Shown here: positions 7,950 through 17,053 of the stretch, in pieces | Layout of the letters: each line of letters begins with the position of its first letter | Position numbering within the stretch: the stretch's first letter is position 1 | Source of the DNA: an uncultured Eubacteriales bacterium | GTDB lineage: Bacteria; Bacillota; Clostridia; Christensenellales; Aristaeellaceae | NCBI GenBank assembly: GCA_944349545.1 | Contig: CALVNG010000006.1 | Span: 1-55,156 of the forward strand | Direction: 5' to 3' | DNA: 55,156 nt | Notes under the pieces: generated by a model | Told to the model about the DNA's origin: nothing | What the model saw: only the letters and a program-made list of their open reading frames with translations | Databases searched by the model: none | Made by a program: the position numbers and the translations under genes

Positions 7950-8861
7950 ATGCCATACGTTACCTTTGTGCCCCAGGCTCCCATGGGAGAAAGCGCCGAT
8001 CCGGGGATCTTTGTACAGGGCACGCATGTGCCGGCGCCGCTGGTGGAGCGCAGCGGCGTATGGATCAAAACCGCCGGAAGCGCCATTTTGCTTCAGCAGA
8101 ACTACCGGCTTTCCACCTGCGACGCGCCGTTGTGGCTGGTGGTGGACGACGGAGGGTTGATCTTTGAGCACCGCGAGATGAAGGTGCCGCTCAAAAAGGG
8201 CGAATGCGTGGTCATCCCGCCGCATACGGAGGGCTGCATCATCAGCCAGGCCAAGGATTCCCGCCTGCTGTGGCTCACGGTGGAGGGCGCGCTGACCGAG
8301 GACTTCATGCGCCAGATGAACGCGCTCAACCGTGTGCCCGCCAAGCAGGGCATGCTGCCCAGCATGGTGGTGCTCATCCGCCAGATCGTGCAGGTGCTGG
8401 TTCGCCATACCGGCACGGGCGAGGCCAGCTATCAGCTGGGCCAGCTGCTCTGGGGCCTGATCGCGGCGCACTCCGGGCAGAGCGTGGCCACCAGCGCCAC
8501 CCTCAGCCACGAGATCGCCCGCGTGGTGGACGCGCTGCGCGCCTGCCGCTATCGCGACGCCTTCAGCCTGGCGGATATGGCCGCCATCAGCCGCATGCCC
8601 GTGGAAACCTTCCGCAAGCGCTTCACCTCGGAGCTGGGCATTCCCCCGCTGGGCTATCTCCAGTTCCTCAAGATGGAGCGCGCCAAGACGCTTCTGCGCG
8701 ACGGCATGAGCGTGCGGCAGACGGGCGTTGAGATCGGCATGCCCGACCCCTATCATTTCAGCAAGCAGTTCAAACACATCGTAGGCATGAGCCCAACAGC
8801 CTATCTCAAGCATGTAGGCACCGAGGAGCGCCGCACCCGCACGACAAATTCCGAAATATAA
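7950..8861 (+). CDS. AraC-family transcriptional regulator
   Basis: 303 residues. The N-terminal half is a cupin-like sensing domain (about 20-110; 'LKKGECVVIPPHTEGC' resembles the cupin core). The C-terminal about 100 residues contain two helix-turn-helix units: ADMAAISRMPVETFRKRF, then the conserved 'GIEIGMPDPYHFSKQFKHIVGMSPTAYL'-type end that marks AraC/XylS proteins. GGGAGAAG precedes ATG 7950. It probably responds to a small molecule bound by the cupin domain. Its target is unknown; no sugar-use genes adjoin it, and the next gene is phosphofructokinase with its own promoter. Confidence 0.92.
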   Translation: MPYVTFVPQAPMGESADPGIFVQGTHVPAPLVERSGVWIKTAGSAILLQQNYRLSTCDAPLWLVVDDGGLIFEHREMKVPLKKGECVVIPPHTEGCIISQAKDSRLLWLTVEGALTEDFMRQMNALNRVPAKQGMLPSMVVLIRQIVQVLVRHTGTGEASYQLGQLLWGLIAAHSGQSVATSATLSHEIARVVDALRACRYRDAFSLADMAAISRMPVETFRKRFTSELGIPPLGYLQFLKMERAKTLLRDGMSVRQTGVEIGMPDPYHFSKQFKHIVGMSPTAYLKHVGTEERRTRTTNSEI

Positions 8862-8885
8862 TCCCTTACAGCCTCTTTTGCCCCC

Positions 8886-8913
8886 TTGCGCCAGCCAAAA
8901 GCTGTGCTATACT
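8886..8913 (+). promoter_or_regulatory. Promoter for phosphofructokinase
   Basis: TTGCGC, 16-nt spacer, extended -10 TGCTATACT. The start codon is about 50 nt downstream. Confidence 0.55.
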
Positions 8914-8964
8914 ACTGCTTGGCGGGAGTTCCCCCTGCTCGAGCGAATTCAAGGAGTGATTGGT

Positions 8965-10017
8965 TTGATCCGAAAAATCGGCATCCTGACCAGCGGCGGC
9001 GACAGCCCCGGCATGAATGCGGCGGTAGTCAGCGTAGCACGCTGCGCAGCCGCGCACGGTATCCAGCTCATGGGCATCAAGCGTGGTTACAACGGCCTGT
9101 TGGGGCTGAGCGAAAACCCTGAGGACGATATCGCGGCTCTGGACCTGGAAACGGTGCTGGATATCGCGGACCAGCGCGGTACTTTTTTGCGCACCGCCCG
9201 CTGCGACGAATTCAAAAAGCCCGAGGTTCAGCGCCAGTGCGCCAACAACCTGCGCAAGCTCGGCATCGACGCGCTGGTGGTCATCGGCGGCGACGGCAGC
9301 TTCAACGGCGCCATGCACCTGTCCGAGCTGGGCATCCCCTGCGTAGGCATCCCCGGCACCATCGACAACGACCTCGGTTACACCGAGGCCACGCTGGGCT
9401 ACGACACCGCGGTCAACGTGTGCGTGGAGGCCGTGCGCTCCATCCGCGCCACCAGCCGCAGCCATGACCGCCCCGCCGTGGTGCAGGTCATGGGCCGCAA
9501 CGCGGGCGACATCGCCATGAAGACGGCCATGGCCACCGGCGCGGAAATGGTGGTCGTGCCCGAGATGGACTGGGACGTGGACGTGCTGGCCGCGCGCCTC
9601 AACGGCCTGATCGCCAAGGGCAACACCCGCGCCACCCTCATCATCGGCGAGCACTGCTGGCACAAGATGAAGGAGTTTGACTGGCGCAAGTTCCTCAACG
9701 ACAACGGCAAGGTCGTCTATCCCGGCGAGCCCATCAACGCCGAGCGCCTGGCCAGCATCCTCAAGCGCAAGTGCGGCGGCATCGAGGCCCGCGCCACCGT
9801 CATCGGCTACACCCAGCGCGGCGCGCAGGCCACCGCGCAGGACAGCGCCTTCGCCTTTGAGGCGGGCCATCTGGCCGTGCAGCTGCTCAACCGCGGCATC
9901 ACCAACCAGGCCATCGGCATCCGCCACGGCCGCGTGTTCAACATGCCCTTTGCCGACGCGCTGATGATGAAGAAGCACTTCGACCGCGAAACCTACGAGC
10001 TGATCAATTCCCTGTAA
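8965..10017 (+). CDS. pfkA: ATP-dependent 6-phosphofructokinase
   Basis: 350 residues. It phosphorylates fructose 6-phosphate to the 1,6-bisphosphate in glycolysis. ATP-binding GGDSPGMNA is at 11-19, GGDGS at 108-112 and the catalytic PGTIDND at 130-136. Gly in GGDGS and Gly in PGTID are the residues associated with ATP rather than pyrophosphate use, where GGDD and PKT are typical. MGRNAGDIA and 'TRATVIGYTQRGA' complete the sugar site. A TTG start at 8965 is inferred from AAGGAG 8 nt upstream; the longer frame from 8878 runs through the promoter. It is about 30 residues longer than the E. coli enzyme. It is followed by a strong terminator. Confidence 0.93.
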   Translation: MIRKIGILTSGGDSPGMNAAVVSVARCAAAHGIQLMGIKRGYNGLLGLSENPEDDIAALDLETVLDIADQRGTFLRTARCDEFKKPEVQRQCANNLRKLGIDALVVIGGDGSFNGAMHLSELGIPCVGIPGTIDNDLGYTEATLGYDTAVNVCVEAVRSIRATSRSHDRPAVVQVMGRNAGDIAMKTAMATGAEMVVVPEMDWDVDVLAARLNGLIAKGNTRATLIIGEHCWHKMKEFDWRKFLNDNGKVVYPGEPINAERLASILKRKCGGIEARATVIGYTQRGAQATAQDSAFAFEAGHLAVQLLNRGITNQAIGIRHGRVFNMPFADALMMKKHFDRETYELINSL

Positions 10018-10026
10018 GTTCATGGC

Positions 10027-10061
10027 AAGGCCCGCCGCGTTTTGAGCGCGGCGGGCCTTTT
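10027..10061. terminator. Bidirectional terminator after pfkA
   Basis: Perfect 13-bp stem AAGGCCCGCCGCG/CGCGGCGGGCCTT with a 7-nt loop and TTTT. It sits between the stops of pfkA (+) and a small minus-strand gene. Confidence 0.85.
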
Positions 10062-10065
10062 GCGC

Positions 10066-10221
10066 CTACAGGTCGTCGGCGTCCTGCACGGGATGCCCGC
10101 CGTCCTGGGCGGTGCCGGTGTAGCTGCCCAGCACGTCGGTGCTCTGCGGTTCGTCGGCCATATGCGCAAGGTCGCACAGGCGCTTGGGATCGGAGCGGGG
10201 TTTCGGGGGGTGCTTTTGCAT
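10066..10221 (-). CDS. Small acidic-tailed hypothetical protein (51 aa)
   Basis: A complete frame that begins MQKHPPKPRSDPKRL and ends PVQDADDL, with a central GSYTGT. AAGGAGG lies 8-9 nt before the ATG at 10221, a textbook spacing, and a terminator follows the stop at once. The protein is soluble, with a basic, proline-rich N-terminus and an acidic C-terminus; it has no signal peptide or membrane segment. I cannot name its function. It lies convergent to pfkA and divergent from the terpenoid-cyclase-like gene. A 9-bp perfect inverted repeat (10248-10270) lies upstream and may be in its leader. Confidence 0.65.
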   Translation of the reverse strand: MQKHPPKPRSDPKRLCDLAHMADEPQSTDVLGSYTGTAQDGGHPVQDADDL

Positions 10222-10337
10222 GGCGGCTTCCTCCTTCTCTCTTTCGGACGCGGCGCGGACAGCGCCGCGTGTCGTTAGGCAATAGCATGCGCAGCCAGCG
10301 CCCGAAACATGACTTTTTCACAAAAGGGGGACCCTCC

Positions 10338-11225
10338 ATGATGATTGCAGAGCAAACCGATGCGGACGTGGCGGCCATTCTGTCGCACCGGCACGATCAG
10401 GGCGCCGACTGGTGGACCACGCCGGACCGCAAGCTCCTCAAGGGCGCGCCATTTACCACGCTGGAGAGCGCGCTGTACCTTCTGGAGCTGGGCGTGCCGC
10501 CGGATCACGAGGCGCTCCGGGGCGTGGCGCAGCTGATTTTCGACGCCTGGCGCGAGGACGGGCGCATCCGCACCGCGCCCGGCGACCTTTACCCCTGCCA
10601 TACCGCCCTGGCAGCCAATGTGCTGTGCCGCATGGGATACGGGCAGGATGTGCGGATGAAGCGGACGCTGGCTTATTTTCTGGATACCCAGCAGCCGGAC
10701 GGCGGCTGGCGCTGCGAAAAATACAGCTACGGCCACGGCGAGGAGACGCGATATTCCACGCCGTACACCACTTTGGTTGTGCTCGATCTATTCCGACAGG
10801 TTCCCGACCTTGAGGACGACGCGCGGCTGGACCGGGCCGCGGCGTTCCTGCTGTCGCACTGGGACATCCGCCGGCCCATCAGCCCGTGCCACTACGGCAT
10901 CGGCACGCGGTTTTTGCAGGTCGAATATCCCATGCGGGGGTATGGGCTGTTCTATTATGTATATGTGCTTTCCTTTTATGAGCGGGCGCGGGCGGATGCA
11001 CGTTTTCGCGCCGCCTTTGACGCCCTCAGCTCCAAGACCCTCGACGGGGGCATGCCCGTGGAGCGGGTGGTGCCCAAACTCTCGGCGCTGTCGTTTTGCA
11101 AAAAGGGTCAGGTCAGCTGGGCGGCCACGGCCCGCTGGCATGAAATCCAGCAGAATTTTGAAAAAGACGGCCGCAACAGCGCAAAAAGCGGGCCCGAAAC
11201 CCTTGCCAAACAGGCGGGGATGTGA
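10338..11225 (+). CDS. Terpenoid cyclase/prenyltransferase-fold (alpha-alpha toroid) protein
   Basis: 295 residues. It resembles prenyltransferase/squalene-oxidase repeat proteins: repeated helical pairs with 'FLDTQQPDGGWRCEKYSYG' and 'TTLVVLDLFRQV'. QPDGGW is the QW-like signature of the toroid fold. The DxDD motif of true squalene-hopene cyclases is not visible, so cyclase activity is doubtful. The protein could instead bind a lipid or peptide. AAAGGGGG precedes ATG 10338 by 7 nt; a second ATG follows at 10341. It stands alone between pfkA and the ribosomal operon, and the promoter of rpsB overlaps its 3' end. Confidence 0.7.
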   Translation: MMIAEQTDADVAAILSHRHDQGADWWTTPDRKLLKGAPFTTLESALYLLELGVPPDHEALRGVAQLIFDAWREDGRIRTAPGDLYPCHTALAANVLCRMGYGQDVRMKRTLAYFLDTQQPDGGWRCEKYSYGHGEETRYSTPYTTLVVLDLFRQVPDLEDDARLDRAAAFLLSHWDIRRPISPCHYGIGTRFLQVEYPMRGYGLFYYVYVLSFYERARADARFRAAFDALSSKTLDGGMPVERVVPKLSALSFCKKGQVSWAATARWHEIQQNFEKDGRNSAKSGPETLAKQAGM

Positions 11226-11231
11226 TATACT
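11203..11231 (+). promoter_or_regulatory. Promoter of the rpsB-tsf operon
   Basis: TTGCCA, 17-nt spacer, extended -10 TGATATACT. It leaves a leader of about 100 nt before rpsB. The leader contains GC-rich self-complementary sequence around 11260-11300, which may be the S2 feedback-control region, but no known leader fold could be confirmed by eye. Confidence 0.75.
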
Positions 11232-11338
11232 TTCACCGATTACGCACCTTTGCAGACCATGCGATTGTGCCGCGCATGCGCGCGGTGGCCGCATCGGGCC
11301 AATGCAAGGGGTGGAAAAAACAAGGAGGGTAAACCCAA

Positions 11339-12079
11339 ATGGCAGTTATCTCCATGAAGCAGCTCCTGGAAGCGGGCGTGCACTTCGGTCACCAGACCCG
11401 CCGCTGGAACCCCAAGATGGCTCAGTACATCTTCACTGAGCGCAACGGCATCTACATCATCGACCTGCAAAAGACCGTCCGCAAGGCCGACGAAGCCTAC
11501 AACTTCGTGCGCGACCTGGCCATGTCCGGCAAGAGCCTGCTGTTCGTGGGCACCAAGAAGCAGGCCCAGGAATCCATCGCTTCCGAGGCGCAGCGCTGCA
11601 ACATGTTCTACGTCAACAACCGCTGGCTGGGCGGCATGCTGACCAACTTCCGCACCATCCGCACCCGCGTGGACCGTCTCAACCAGATCGACCGCATGGA
11701 GCAGCAGGGCCAGTTCGACGTGCTGCCCAAGAAGGAAGTCATCCGCCTGCAGCATGAGCGTGAAAAGCTCGAGGCCAACCTGGGCGGCATCCGCGAGATG
11801 AAGAAGCTCCCCGGCGCGCTGTTCGTGGTCGACCCCCGCAAGGAGCACATCGCCGTGAGCGAGGCCCGTGCGCTGGGCATCCCGATCGTAGCCATCGTGG
11901 ACACCAACTGCGATCCCGATGAAATCGATTATGTCATCCCCGGCAACGACGACGCCATCCGCGCCGTGAAGCTGATCGCCGGCAAGCTCGCCGACGCCGT
12001 GCTTGAGGGCCGTCAGGGCGAGCAGGACGCCCAGGGCGAGGCCGCTCCCGAAGAGGAAGCCGCCAAGGTCGAAGCGTAA
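11339..12079 (+). CDS. rpsB: 30S ribosomal protein S2
   Basis: 246 residues, starting [25 protein letters not shown], the hallmark N-terminus of S2. '[15 protein letters not shown]' and '[26 protein letters not shown]' are further conserved blocks. It binds the 30S head-body neck and is needed for translation initiation. AAGGAGGG precedes the ATG. The acidic, low-complexity C-terminal tail (after about 220) is typically variable. It is followed by tsf, as in most bacteria. Confidence 0.98.
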   Translation: MAVISMKQLLEAGVHFGHQTRRWNPKMAQYIFTERNGIYIIDLQKTVRKADEAYNFVRDLAMSGKSLLFVGTKKQAQESIASEAQRCNMFYVNNRWLGGMLTNFRTIRTRVDRLNQIDRMEQQGQFDVLPKKEVIRLQHEREKLEANLGGIREMKKLPGALFVVDPRKEHIAVSEARALGIPIVAIVDTNCDPDEIDYVIPGNDDAIRAVKLIAGKLADAVLEGRQGEQDAQGEAAPEEEAAKVEA

Positions 12080-12146
12080 GCCTGTGCGGGAGGGCGCAGG
12101 CCCTCCCTTTCCCATGTACGATATCGCAAGCAAGGAGAGGTTTGTA

Positions 12147-13088
12147 ATGGCGAACATCACTTCGCAAATGGTCAAGGAACTGCGCGAGATGACGCAGGCC
12201 GGCATGATGGACTGCAAAAAGGCCCTGGTCGAGGCCGAGGGCGTAATGGAAAAGGCCGTCGAATGGCTGCGTGAGAAGGGCCTTGCCGCCGCCGCCAAGA
12301 AGGCCGGCCGCATCGCCGCCGAGGGCGCGGTCATCGATTATGTGACCGAGGACAAGACCGTGGGCGCCATCGTCGAAGTCAACTGCGAGACCGACTTCGT
12401 GGCCAACACCGACAACTTCAAGAACTTCTGCAAGAACATCGCCAAGCACGTGGCGCTTTCCAACCCCACCGACGTGGACGCGCTGATGAACCAGAAGTTT
12501 GTGGATGACGAGAGCAAGACCATCACCGACCTGGTGAGCGACGCGACCGTCTCCATCGGCGAAAAGATTTCCATCCGCCGCTTCGCCCGCTATGAGACGA
12601 ACGCCGGCGTGGTGGAAACCTACATCCACATGGGCGGCAAGATCGGCGTGCTTTTGCTGGTGGAAAACAATAACCCCGCCACCTTCGGCGCCGAGGCCTT
12701 CCGCGCCTTCTACCATGACGTGGCGCTGCAGATCGCCGCGGCCAAGCCCTCCTACGTCCGCAAGGACGAGGTGCCCACCGAGGCGCTGAACAAGGAGCGC
12801 GAGATCCTGCGCGCCCAGGCGCTCAACGAGGGCAAGCCCGAAAAGATCGTCGACAAGATGGTCGAGGGCCGTATCGAGAAGTACTACAAGGAGGTCTGCC
12901 TCCTGGAGCAGCCCTTCGTCAAGGACGGCGACAAGTCCATCGTCAAGCTGATGGGCGAGGTCGCCAAGGAGATCGGCGCGGAGCTGAACGTGGTCAGCTT
13001 CGAGCGCTTCGAGCGCGGCGAGGGCATCGAAAAGCGCAAGGACAACTTTGCCGAGGAGATTGCCGCGCAGATGGCCGCCAAGAAGTGA
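12147..13088 (+). CDS. tsf: Elongation factor Ts
   Basis: 313 residues, the nucleotide-exchange factor for EF-Tu. The N-terminal UBA-like module '[19 protein letters not shown]' and the core '[17 protein letters not shown]' are diagnostic. AAGGAGAGG precedes ATG 12147; a frame extending upstream into rpsB is not used. It is co-transcribed with rpsB across a 67-nt gap. Confidence 0.98.
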   Translation: MANITSQMVKELREMTQAGMMDCKKALVEAEGVMEKAVEWLREKGLAAAAKKAGRIAAEGAVIDYVTEDKTVGAIVEVNCETDFVANTDNFKNFCKNIAKHVALSNPTDVDALMNQKFVDDESKTITDLVSDATVSIGEKISIRRFARYETNAGVVETYIHMGGKIGVLLLVENNNPATFGAEAFRAFYHDVALQIAAAKPSYVRKDEVPTEALNKEREILRAQALNEGKPEKIVDKMVEGRIEKYYKEVCLLEQPFVKDGDKSIVKLMGEVAKEIGAELNVVSFERFERGEGIEKRKDNFAEEIAAQMAAKK

Positions 13089-13123
13089 CCTGTACGCGCT
13101 GAACGGACAGGCATCGACCTTGT

Positions 13124-13154
13124 GGCACGCGGGCTTTGCCTGCGTGCCTTTTTT
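13124..13154 (+). terminator. Terminator or attenuator between tsf and pyrH
   Basis: An 11-bp stem with one G-T pair, TTT loop and T6, 18 nt before the pyrH start. Its six-T tail runs up to the pyrH ribosome-binding site. It should reduce read-through, so pyrH and later genes may be expressed below rpsB-tsf. Confidence 0.8.
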
Positions 13155-13171
13155 GATGAAAGGATGGTTTC

Positions 13172-13888
13172 ATGGCATCTCCCTACAGGCGCGTGATCCT
13201 CAAGCTCAGCGGCGAGGCCCTGGGGCTGGACGGCAAGCTGTTCTGCCACGAGAAGTTTGAACAGACCGCCCGCATGCTCATCGACATTCAGCGCACCGGC
13301 GTGGAGCTGGCGGTGGTCATTGGCGGCGGCAACGTGTGGCGCGGCCGCCGGGGCGCGGCCATGCGCATGGGCACCGTGGCGGCCGACCAGATGGGCATGC
13401 TGGCCACGCTGCAGAACTGCCTCTACATGCGCGACACGCTGGAGCATCTGGGCGCGCGCGCGGTGGTGATGAGCGGCGTGGACATCCCCCGCTTTGCCGA
13501 GAGCTACAACACCGTGGCCGCCATCGAGCACCTGCGGGCGGGGCGCATCCTGTTCCTGGCCTGCGGGCTGGGCAATCCCTGCTTCTCCACCGACAGCGCA
13601 GTCGTCCTGCGTGCCATCGAGCTGGAGTGCGACGCCATCCTGATGGCCAAGAACATCGACGGCGTCTATACCGCCGACCCGCACATCGACCCCTCCGCCA
13701 CGCTCATCCCCCGCATCACCTATGCCGAGGCCGCCGAGCGCGACCTGCGCGTGATGGACGCCGCGGCCTTCATCATGCTGCGCGAAAACGCCGTGCCCGT
13801 GGTGCGCGTCTTTGGGCTGGAGCCGCCGGACAACGTGCTCAAGGTCCTGGCCGGCGACCCCATGGGCACCATCCTCACCCGTGACTGA
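13172..13888 (+). CDS. pyrH: UMP kinase
   Basis: 238 residues of the amino-acid-kinase fold. It converts UMP to UDP in pyrimidine synthesis. RVILKLSGEAL at the N-terminus, the glycine-rich VIGGGNVWRG and the C-terminal 'AKNIDGVYTADP' segment are all characteristic. AAAGGATGG lies upstream of ATG 13172. In most bacteria pyrH is followed by frr; here argS follows instead after 20 nt. Confidence 0.97.
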   Translation: MASPYRRVILKLSGEALGLDGKLFCHEKFEQTARMLIDIQRTGVELAVVIGGGNVWRGRRGAAMRMGTVAADQMGMLATLQNCLYMRDTLEHLGARAVVMSGVDIPRFAESYNTVAAIEHLRAGRILFLACGLGNPCFSTDSAVVLRAIELECDAILMAKNIDGVYTADPHIDPSATLIPRITYAEAAERDLRVMDAAAFIMLRENAVPVVRVFGLEPPDNVLKVLAGDPMGTILTRD

Positions 13889-13908
13889 GCAGAAAGGAAC
13901 GCGAACGC

Positions 13909-15633
13909 ATGGATACCAAGCAAAGTCTTTCGGAGCTGATCGCCAAGGCCATCGCAGAGAGCTTCCCCCAGGCGGAAAATCTGCCCTCCGCGGCTGACAT
14001 CGCGGGCTTTCTGGAGATCCCGCCCGAAAAGGAAATGGGCGACTATGCCTTCCCCTGCTTCAAGCTCAGCCGCACGCTGCGCATGGGCCCTCCGCAGATC
14101 GCCGCCAGGCTGGCCGAAGCCATTGACGCGGGCGACCTGTGCCAGGCCAGGCAAATGGGCGGATACCTCAACTTCTTCCTGAACCGGGAGAATTTTGCCC
14201 GCCGCACGCTGGAGCATGTGCTCGCCTCCGATGGCCGCTGGGGCGCGGGCGAGGAGGGCAAAGGCAGGACCATCTGCCTGGACTTCAGCTCCATCAACAT
14301 CGCCAAGCGCTTTCATATCGGCCACCTGAGCACCACCATGATCGGCCAGAGCCTGCGCCGCATCTTTGACTTCCTGGGCTACAAGACGGTCGCCATCAAC
14401 TACCTGGGCGACTGGGGCACGCAGTTTGGCAAGCTCATCTGCGCCTACAAGCGCTGGGGCGACCGGCAGGAGGTGGAGCGCGACGGCGTGGAGGCGCTGA
14501 CCCGCCTGTACGTGCGCTTCCATGAGGAGGCTGAAAAGAACCCCGCGCTGGAGGACGAGGGCCGCCGCTGGTTCAAGGCCATTGAGGACGGCGACGCCGA
14601 GGCGCTGGATCTGTTCAACTGGTTCAAGGAGCTTACCCTCAAGGATACGCAGCGCGTGTATGACCTGCTGGGCGTGACCTTCGACAGCTACAACGGCGAG
14701 GCCTTCTTCAACGACAAGATGGGCCGCGTGATCGATGAGCTCAGGGCCAAGAACCTGCTCACCGTGAGCGACGGCGCCTCCATCGTGGACCTCGACGAGG
14801 AAAAAACGGGCATGCCGCCCTGCCTGATCCTCAAAAAGGACGGCGCCACCCTCTATGCCACCCGCGACATCGCCGCGGCCCTGTGGCGCAAGGACGAGTA
14901 CGACTTCGACAAGTGTCTCTACGTCGTGGCCTATCAGCAGGACCTGCATTTCCGCCAGTGGTTCAAGGTGGTTGAAAAGATGGGCTACGAATGGGCCAAG
15001 GACCTGGTGCATGTGGCCTTCGGCATGATCAGCTACGAGGGCCAGAGCCTCTCCACCCGCAAGGGCCATGTGGTGTTTCTGGAGGATCTGCTCCTCAACG
15101 CCATCGACAAGGCGCGCTCCATCATCGAGGAAAAGAGTCCCGGCCTGGAAAACAAGGACGAGGTGGCCCGCCAGGTGGGCATCGGCGCGGTGATCTACGC
15201 CGATCTTCAGAACAACCGCATCAAGGACATCGACTTCAGCTGGGAGCGCGCGCTCAGCTTTGACGGCGAGACCGGCCCCTACGTGCAGTACACGCACGCG
15301 CGGTGCTGCTCGGCGCTTCGCAAGGCTGAGGGCCTTGATCCCGCGGAGCCGGATTACGCGGCGCTGTCAGACGACTACGCGCAGGAGCTGCTCCGCCTTC
15401 TCAGCCGCTTCCCGGAGACCGTGCGCGAGGCGGCGGCGCGCTATGAGCCCAGCATCGTGACCCGCGCGGTGACGGAGCTGTGCAAGGCTTACAACAAGTT
15501 CTATTATGAAAACCGCATTCTGGAGGCGGATGCGGGCGTGCGCGAGGCGCGTGTGCGCCTGACCCGCGCCGTGCGTGACACCGTCCGCACCGGCCTTTGG
15601 CTGATTGGCATGGAAGCCCCGGAGCGCATGTGA
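13909..15633 (+). CDS. argS: Arginyl-tRNA synthetase
   Basis: 574 residues, class I synthetase. The HIGH signature is HIGH in 'SSINIAKRFHIGHLSTT' near residue 130; the usual SSPN..GHLRST is slightly altered. The KMSK-equivalent is LSTRKGHVVFLEDLL. NYLGDWGTQFG and the C-terminal DALR-type anticodon-binding domain complete the family pattern. An N-terminal additional domain (about 1-100) recognises the tRNA D-loop. Its stop overlaps the next gene's start by 1 nt, so the methylase is coupled to it. Confidence 0.96.
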   Translation: MDTKQSLSELIAKAIAESFPQAENLPSAADIAGFLEIPPEKEMGDYAFPCFKLSRTLRMGPPQIAARLAEAIDAGDLCQARQMGGYLNFFLNRENFARRTLEHVLASDGRWGAGEEGKGRTICLDFSSINIAKRFHIGHLSTTMIGQSLRRIFDFLGYKTVAINYLGDWGTQFGKLICAYKRWGDRQEVERDGVEALTRLYVRFHEEAEKNPALEDEGRRWFKAIEDGDAEALDLFNWFKELTLKDTQRVYDLLGVTFDSYNGEAFFNDKMGRVIDELRAKNLLTVSDGASIVDLDEEKTGMPPCLILKKDGATLYATRDIAAALWRKDEYDFDKCLYVVAYQQDLHFRQWFKVVEKMGYEWAKDLVHVAFGMISYEGQSLSTRKGHVVFLEDLLLNAIDKARSIIEEKSPGLENKDEVARQVGIGAVIYADLQNNRIKDIDFSWERALSFDGETGPYVQYTHARCCSALRKAEGLDPAEPDYAALSDDYAQELLRLLSRFPETVREAAARYEPSIVTRAVTELCKAYNKFYYENRILEADAGVREARVRLTRAVRDTVRTGLWLIGMEAPERM

Positions 15634-16409
15634 TGAAAGCGGTATCCAGTCTCAAGAATCCTGCCGTACAGGCTGCCCGCGCCCTGCGCGACGCGCGGGA
15701 GCGCGCCCGCCAGGGCGCGTTCCTGCTGGACGGAGAGCATATGGTGGGAGAGGCGCTGTCGGCCTGTCCCGACCGGGTGCGCGCGCTGTTCGTGGACGAG
15801 GCGCGGCTGGAGGCTTACGCGGCCCTGATCGCCCTCGCGCAGAGGGCGGAATGCTATGCCGTGCCTGCGCACGTGCTGGCGGCCATTTCGCAGGTCAAGA
15901 CGCCGCAGGGTGTGGCGGCGGTGTGCGCCATGCCCCCGTCGCTGGCCCCGGAAGCGCTGGGCGAGCGGCTGATTCTGCTGGAAAACGTGCAGGACCCCGG
16001 CAACGTGGGCACGGTGCTGCGCACGCTTGATGCCGCGGGCTTTGACGGCTGCATCCTCACGCCCGGCTGCGCCGATCCCTTTGGTCCCAAAGCGCTCCGC
16101 GCCACGATGGGCAGCGTATTCCGGGTGCCGCTGTGTTTTGTGCCAGATGCGGCGGAAGCTGCGCGCGCACTCAACGCACGGGGCTATGCCACCCTTGCGG
16201 CGGCGCTGGACGGCGGGGACTTCTATCGCCGCCCGCCGCTTCCCGCTCGCCTGTGCGTGCTCATCGGCAACGAAGGTGCGGGACTGACCGGGCAGGCGCA
16301 GGATGCCTGCACGCACCGCTTCCGCCTGCCCATGCGCGGCGGCGCGGAATCGCTCAACGCCGCGGTGGCCGCGGCCGTCATGATGTACGACCTGATCAAC
16401 CGCGCATGA
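15633..16409 (+). CDS. TrmH/SpoU-family 23S rRNA or tRNA 2'-O-methyltransferase
   Basis: 258 residues. An N-terminal substrate-binding domain is followed by a SPOUT methylase domain with motif 1 'LLENVQDPGNVGTVLRTLDAAGFDG', the mid motif RATMGSVFRVP, the glycine motif VLIGNEGAGL and the final RLPMRGGAESLNAAVAAAV. It should 2'-O-methylate a ribose in rRNA, using SAM bound by the trefoil knot. The exact target site cannot be inferred. Its ATG overlaps the argS stop, and a HAD gene follows after an AAAGGAGG site. Confidence 0.92.
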   Translation: MKAVSSLKNPAVQAARALRDARERARQGAFLLDGEHMVGEALSACPDRVRALFVDEARLEAYAALIALAQRAECYAVPAHVLAAISQVKTPQGVAAVCAMPPSLAPEALGERLILLENVQDPGNVGTVLRTLDAAGFDGCILTPGCADPFGPKALRATMGSVFRVPLCFVPDAAEAARALNARGYATLAAALDGGDFYRRPPLPARLCVLIGNEGAGLTGQAQDACTHRFRLPMRGGAESLNAAVAAAVMMYDLINRA

Positions 16410-16429
16410 TACAAAGGAGGAGTCCTCAG

Positions 16430-17041
16430 ATGATCCGCAACATCGTATTCGATATGGGCATGGTGCTTCTGGACCATGACCCGCTGCTGCCGTGCATCCG
16501 CCACGCGGGATACGAGCACGCACAGGAGCTTTGCGACGCCATCTTCTGGCATCAGGAGTGGGGACGCATGATCGACGGGGGCGTCATGGATGAGCAGGGC
16601 TATGTTCCCTACGCCCAGGCCCGCCTCGCGGACCCGCAGCTCAAACGGCTGGTGCCGGAAATCCTGAGCGACTGGTATCTGGACGCGCTCTACCCCAAAA
16701 GCGGCATGGACGCGGTGCAACGCGAGCTGCTGGAGCGCGGTTTCCGGCTCTATATCCTCAGCAACGCGGGTTTCAGCTTCCACAAATTCAGCTATAAGAT
16801 CAAACATATCGACCGTTTCAGCGGCATCATGGTATCGGCCGAGGAACGGCTGATGAAGCCCGATCCCGCCATCTACCGCCGTCTGTGCGACCGTTTTTCG
16901 CTGGAGGCGTCGCAGTGCCTGTTCATTGACGACCTGCCGCGTAACATCGAGGGTGCGCGGAGCGCCGGCCTAAACGGCTACTGCTTCCAGGACGGCGATG
17001 TGGCGAAGCTGCGGTCCTATCTGGAATGCCTCGACGCCTAA
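16430..17041 (+). CDS. HAD-IA family phosphatase
   Basis: 203 residues. Motif I IVFDMGMVLLD carries the nucleophile Asp but has Met where the usual DxD second position precedes a hydrophobic pair, as in the YihX/sEH N-domain group (FDMGNVL). Motif II is ILSNAG, the conserved Lys is in MKPDPAIY, and motif IV is CLFIDDLPRNIEGA. YihX-like enzymes dephosphorylate sugar phosphates such as alpha-glucose 1-phosphate; the substrate here is inferred at best. AAAGGAGG lies 9 nt before ATG 16430. Confidence 0.88.
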   Translation: MIRNIVFDMGMVLLDHDPLLPCIRHAGYEHAQELCDAIFWHQEWGRMIDGGVMDEQGYVPYAQARLADPQLKRLVPEILSDWYLDALYPKSGMDAVQRELLERGFRLYILSNAGFSFHKFSYKIKHIDRFSGIMVSAEERLMKPDPAIYRRLCDRFSLEASQCLFIDDLPRNIEGARSAGLNGYCFQDGDVAKLRSYLECLDA

Positions 17042-17053
17042 GGAGGACGCAGG

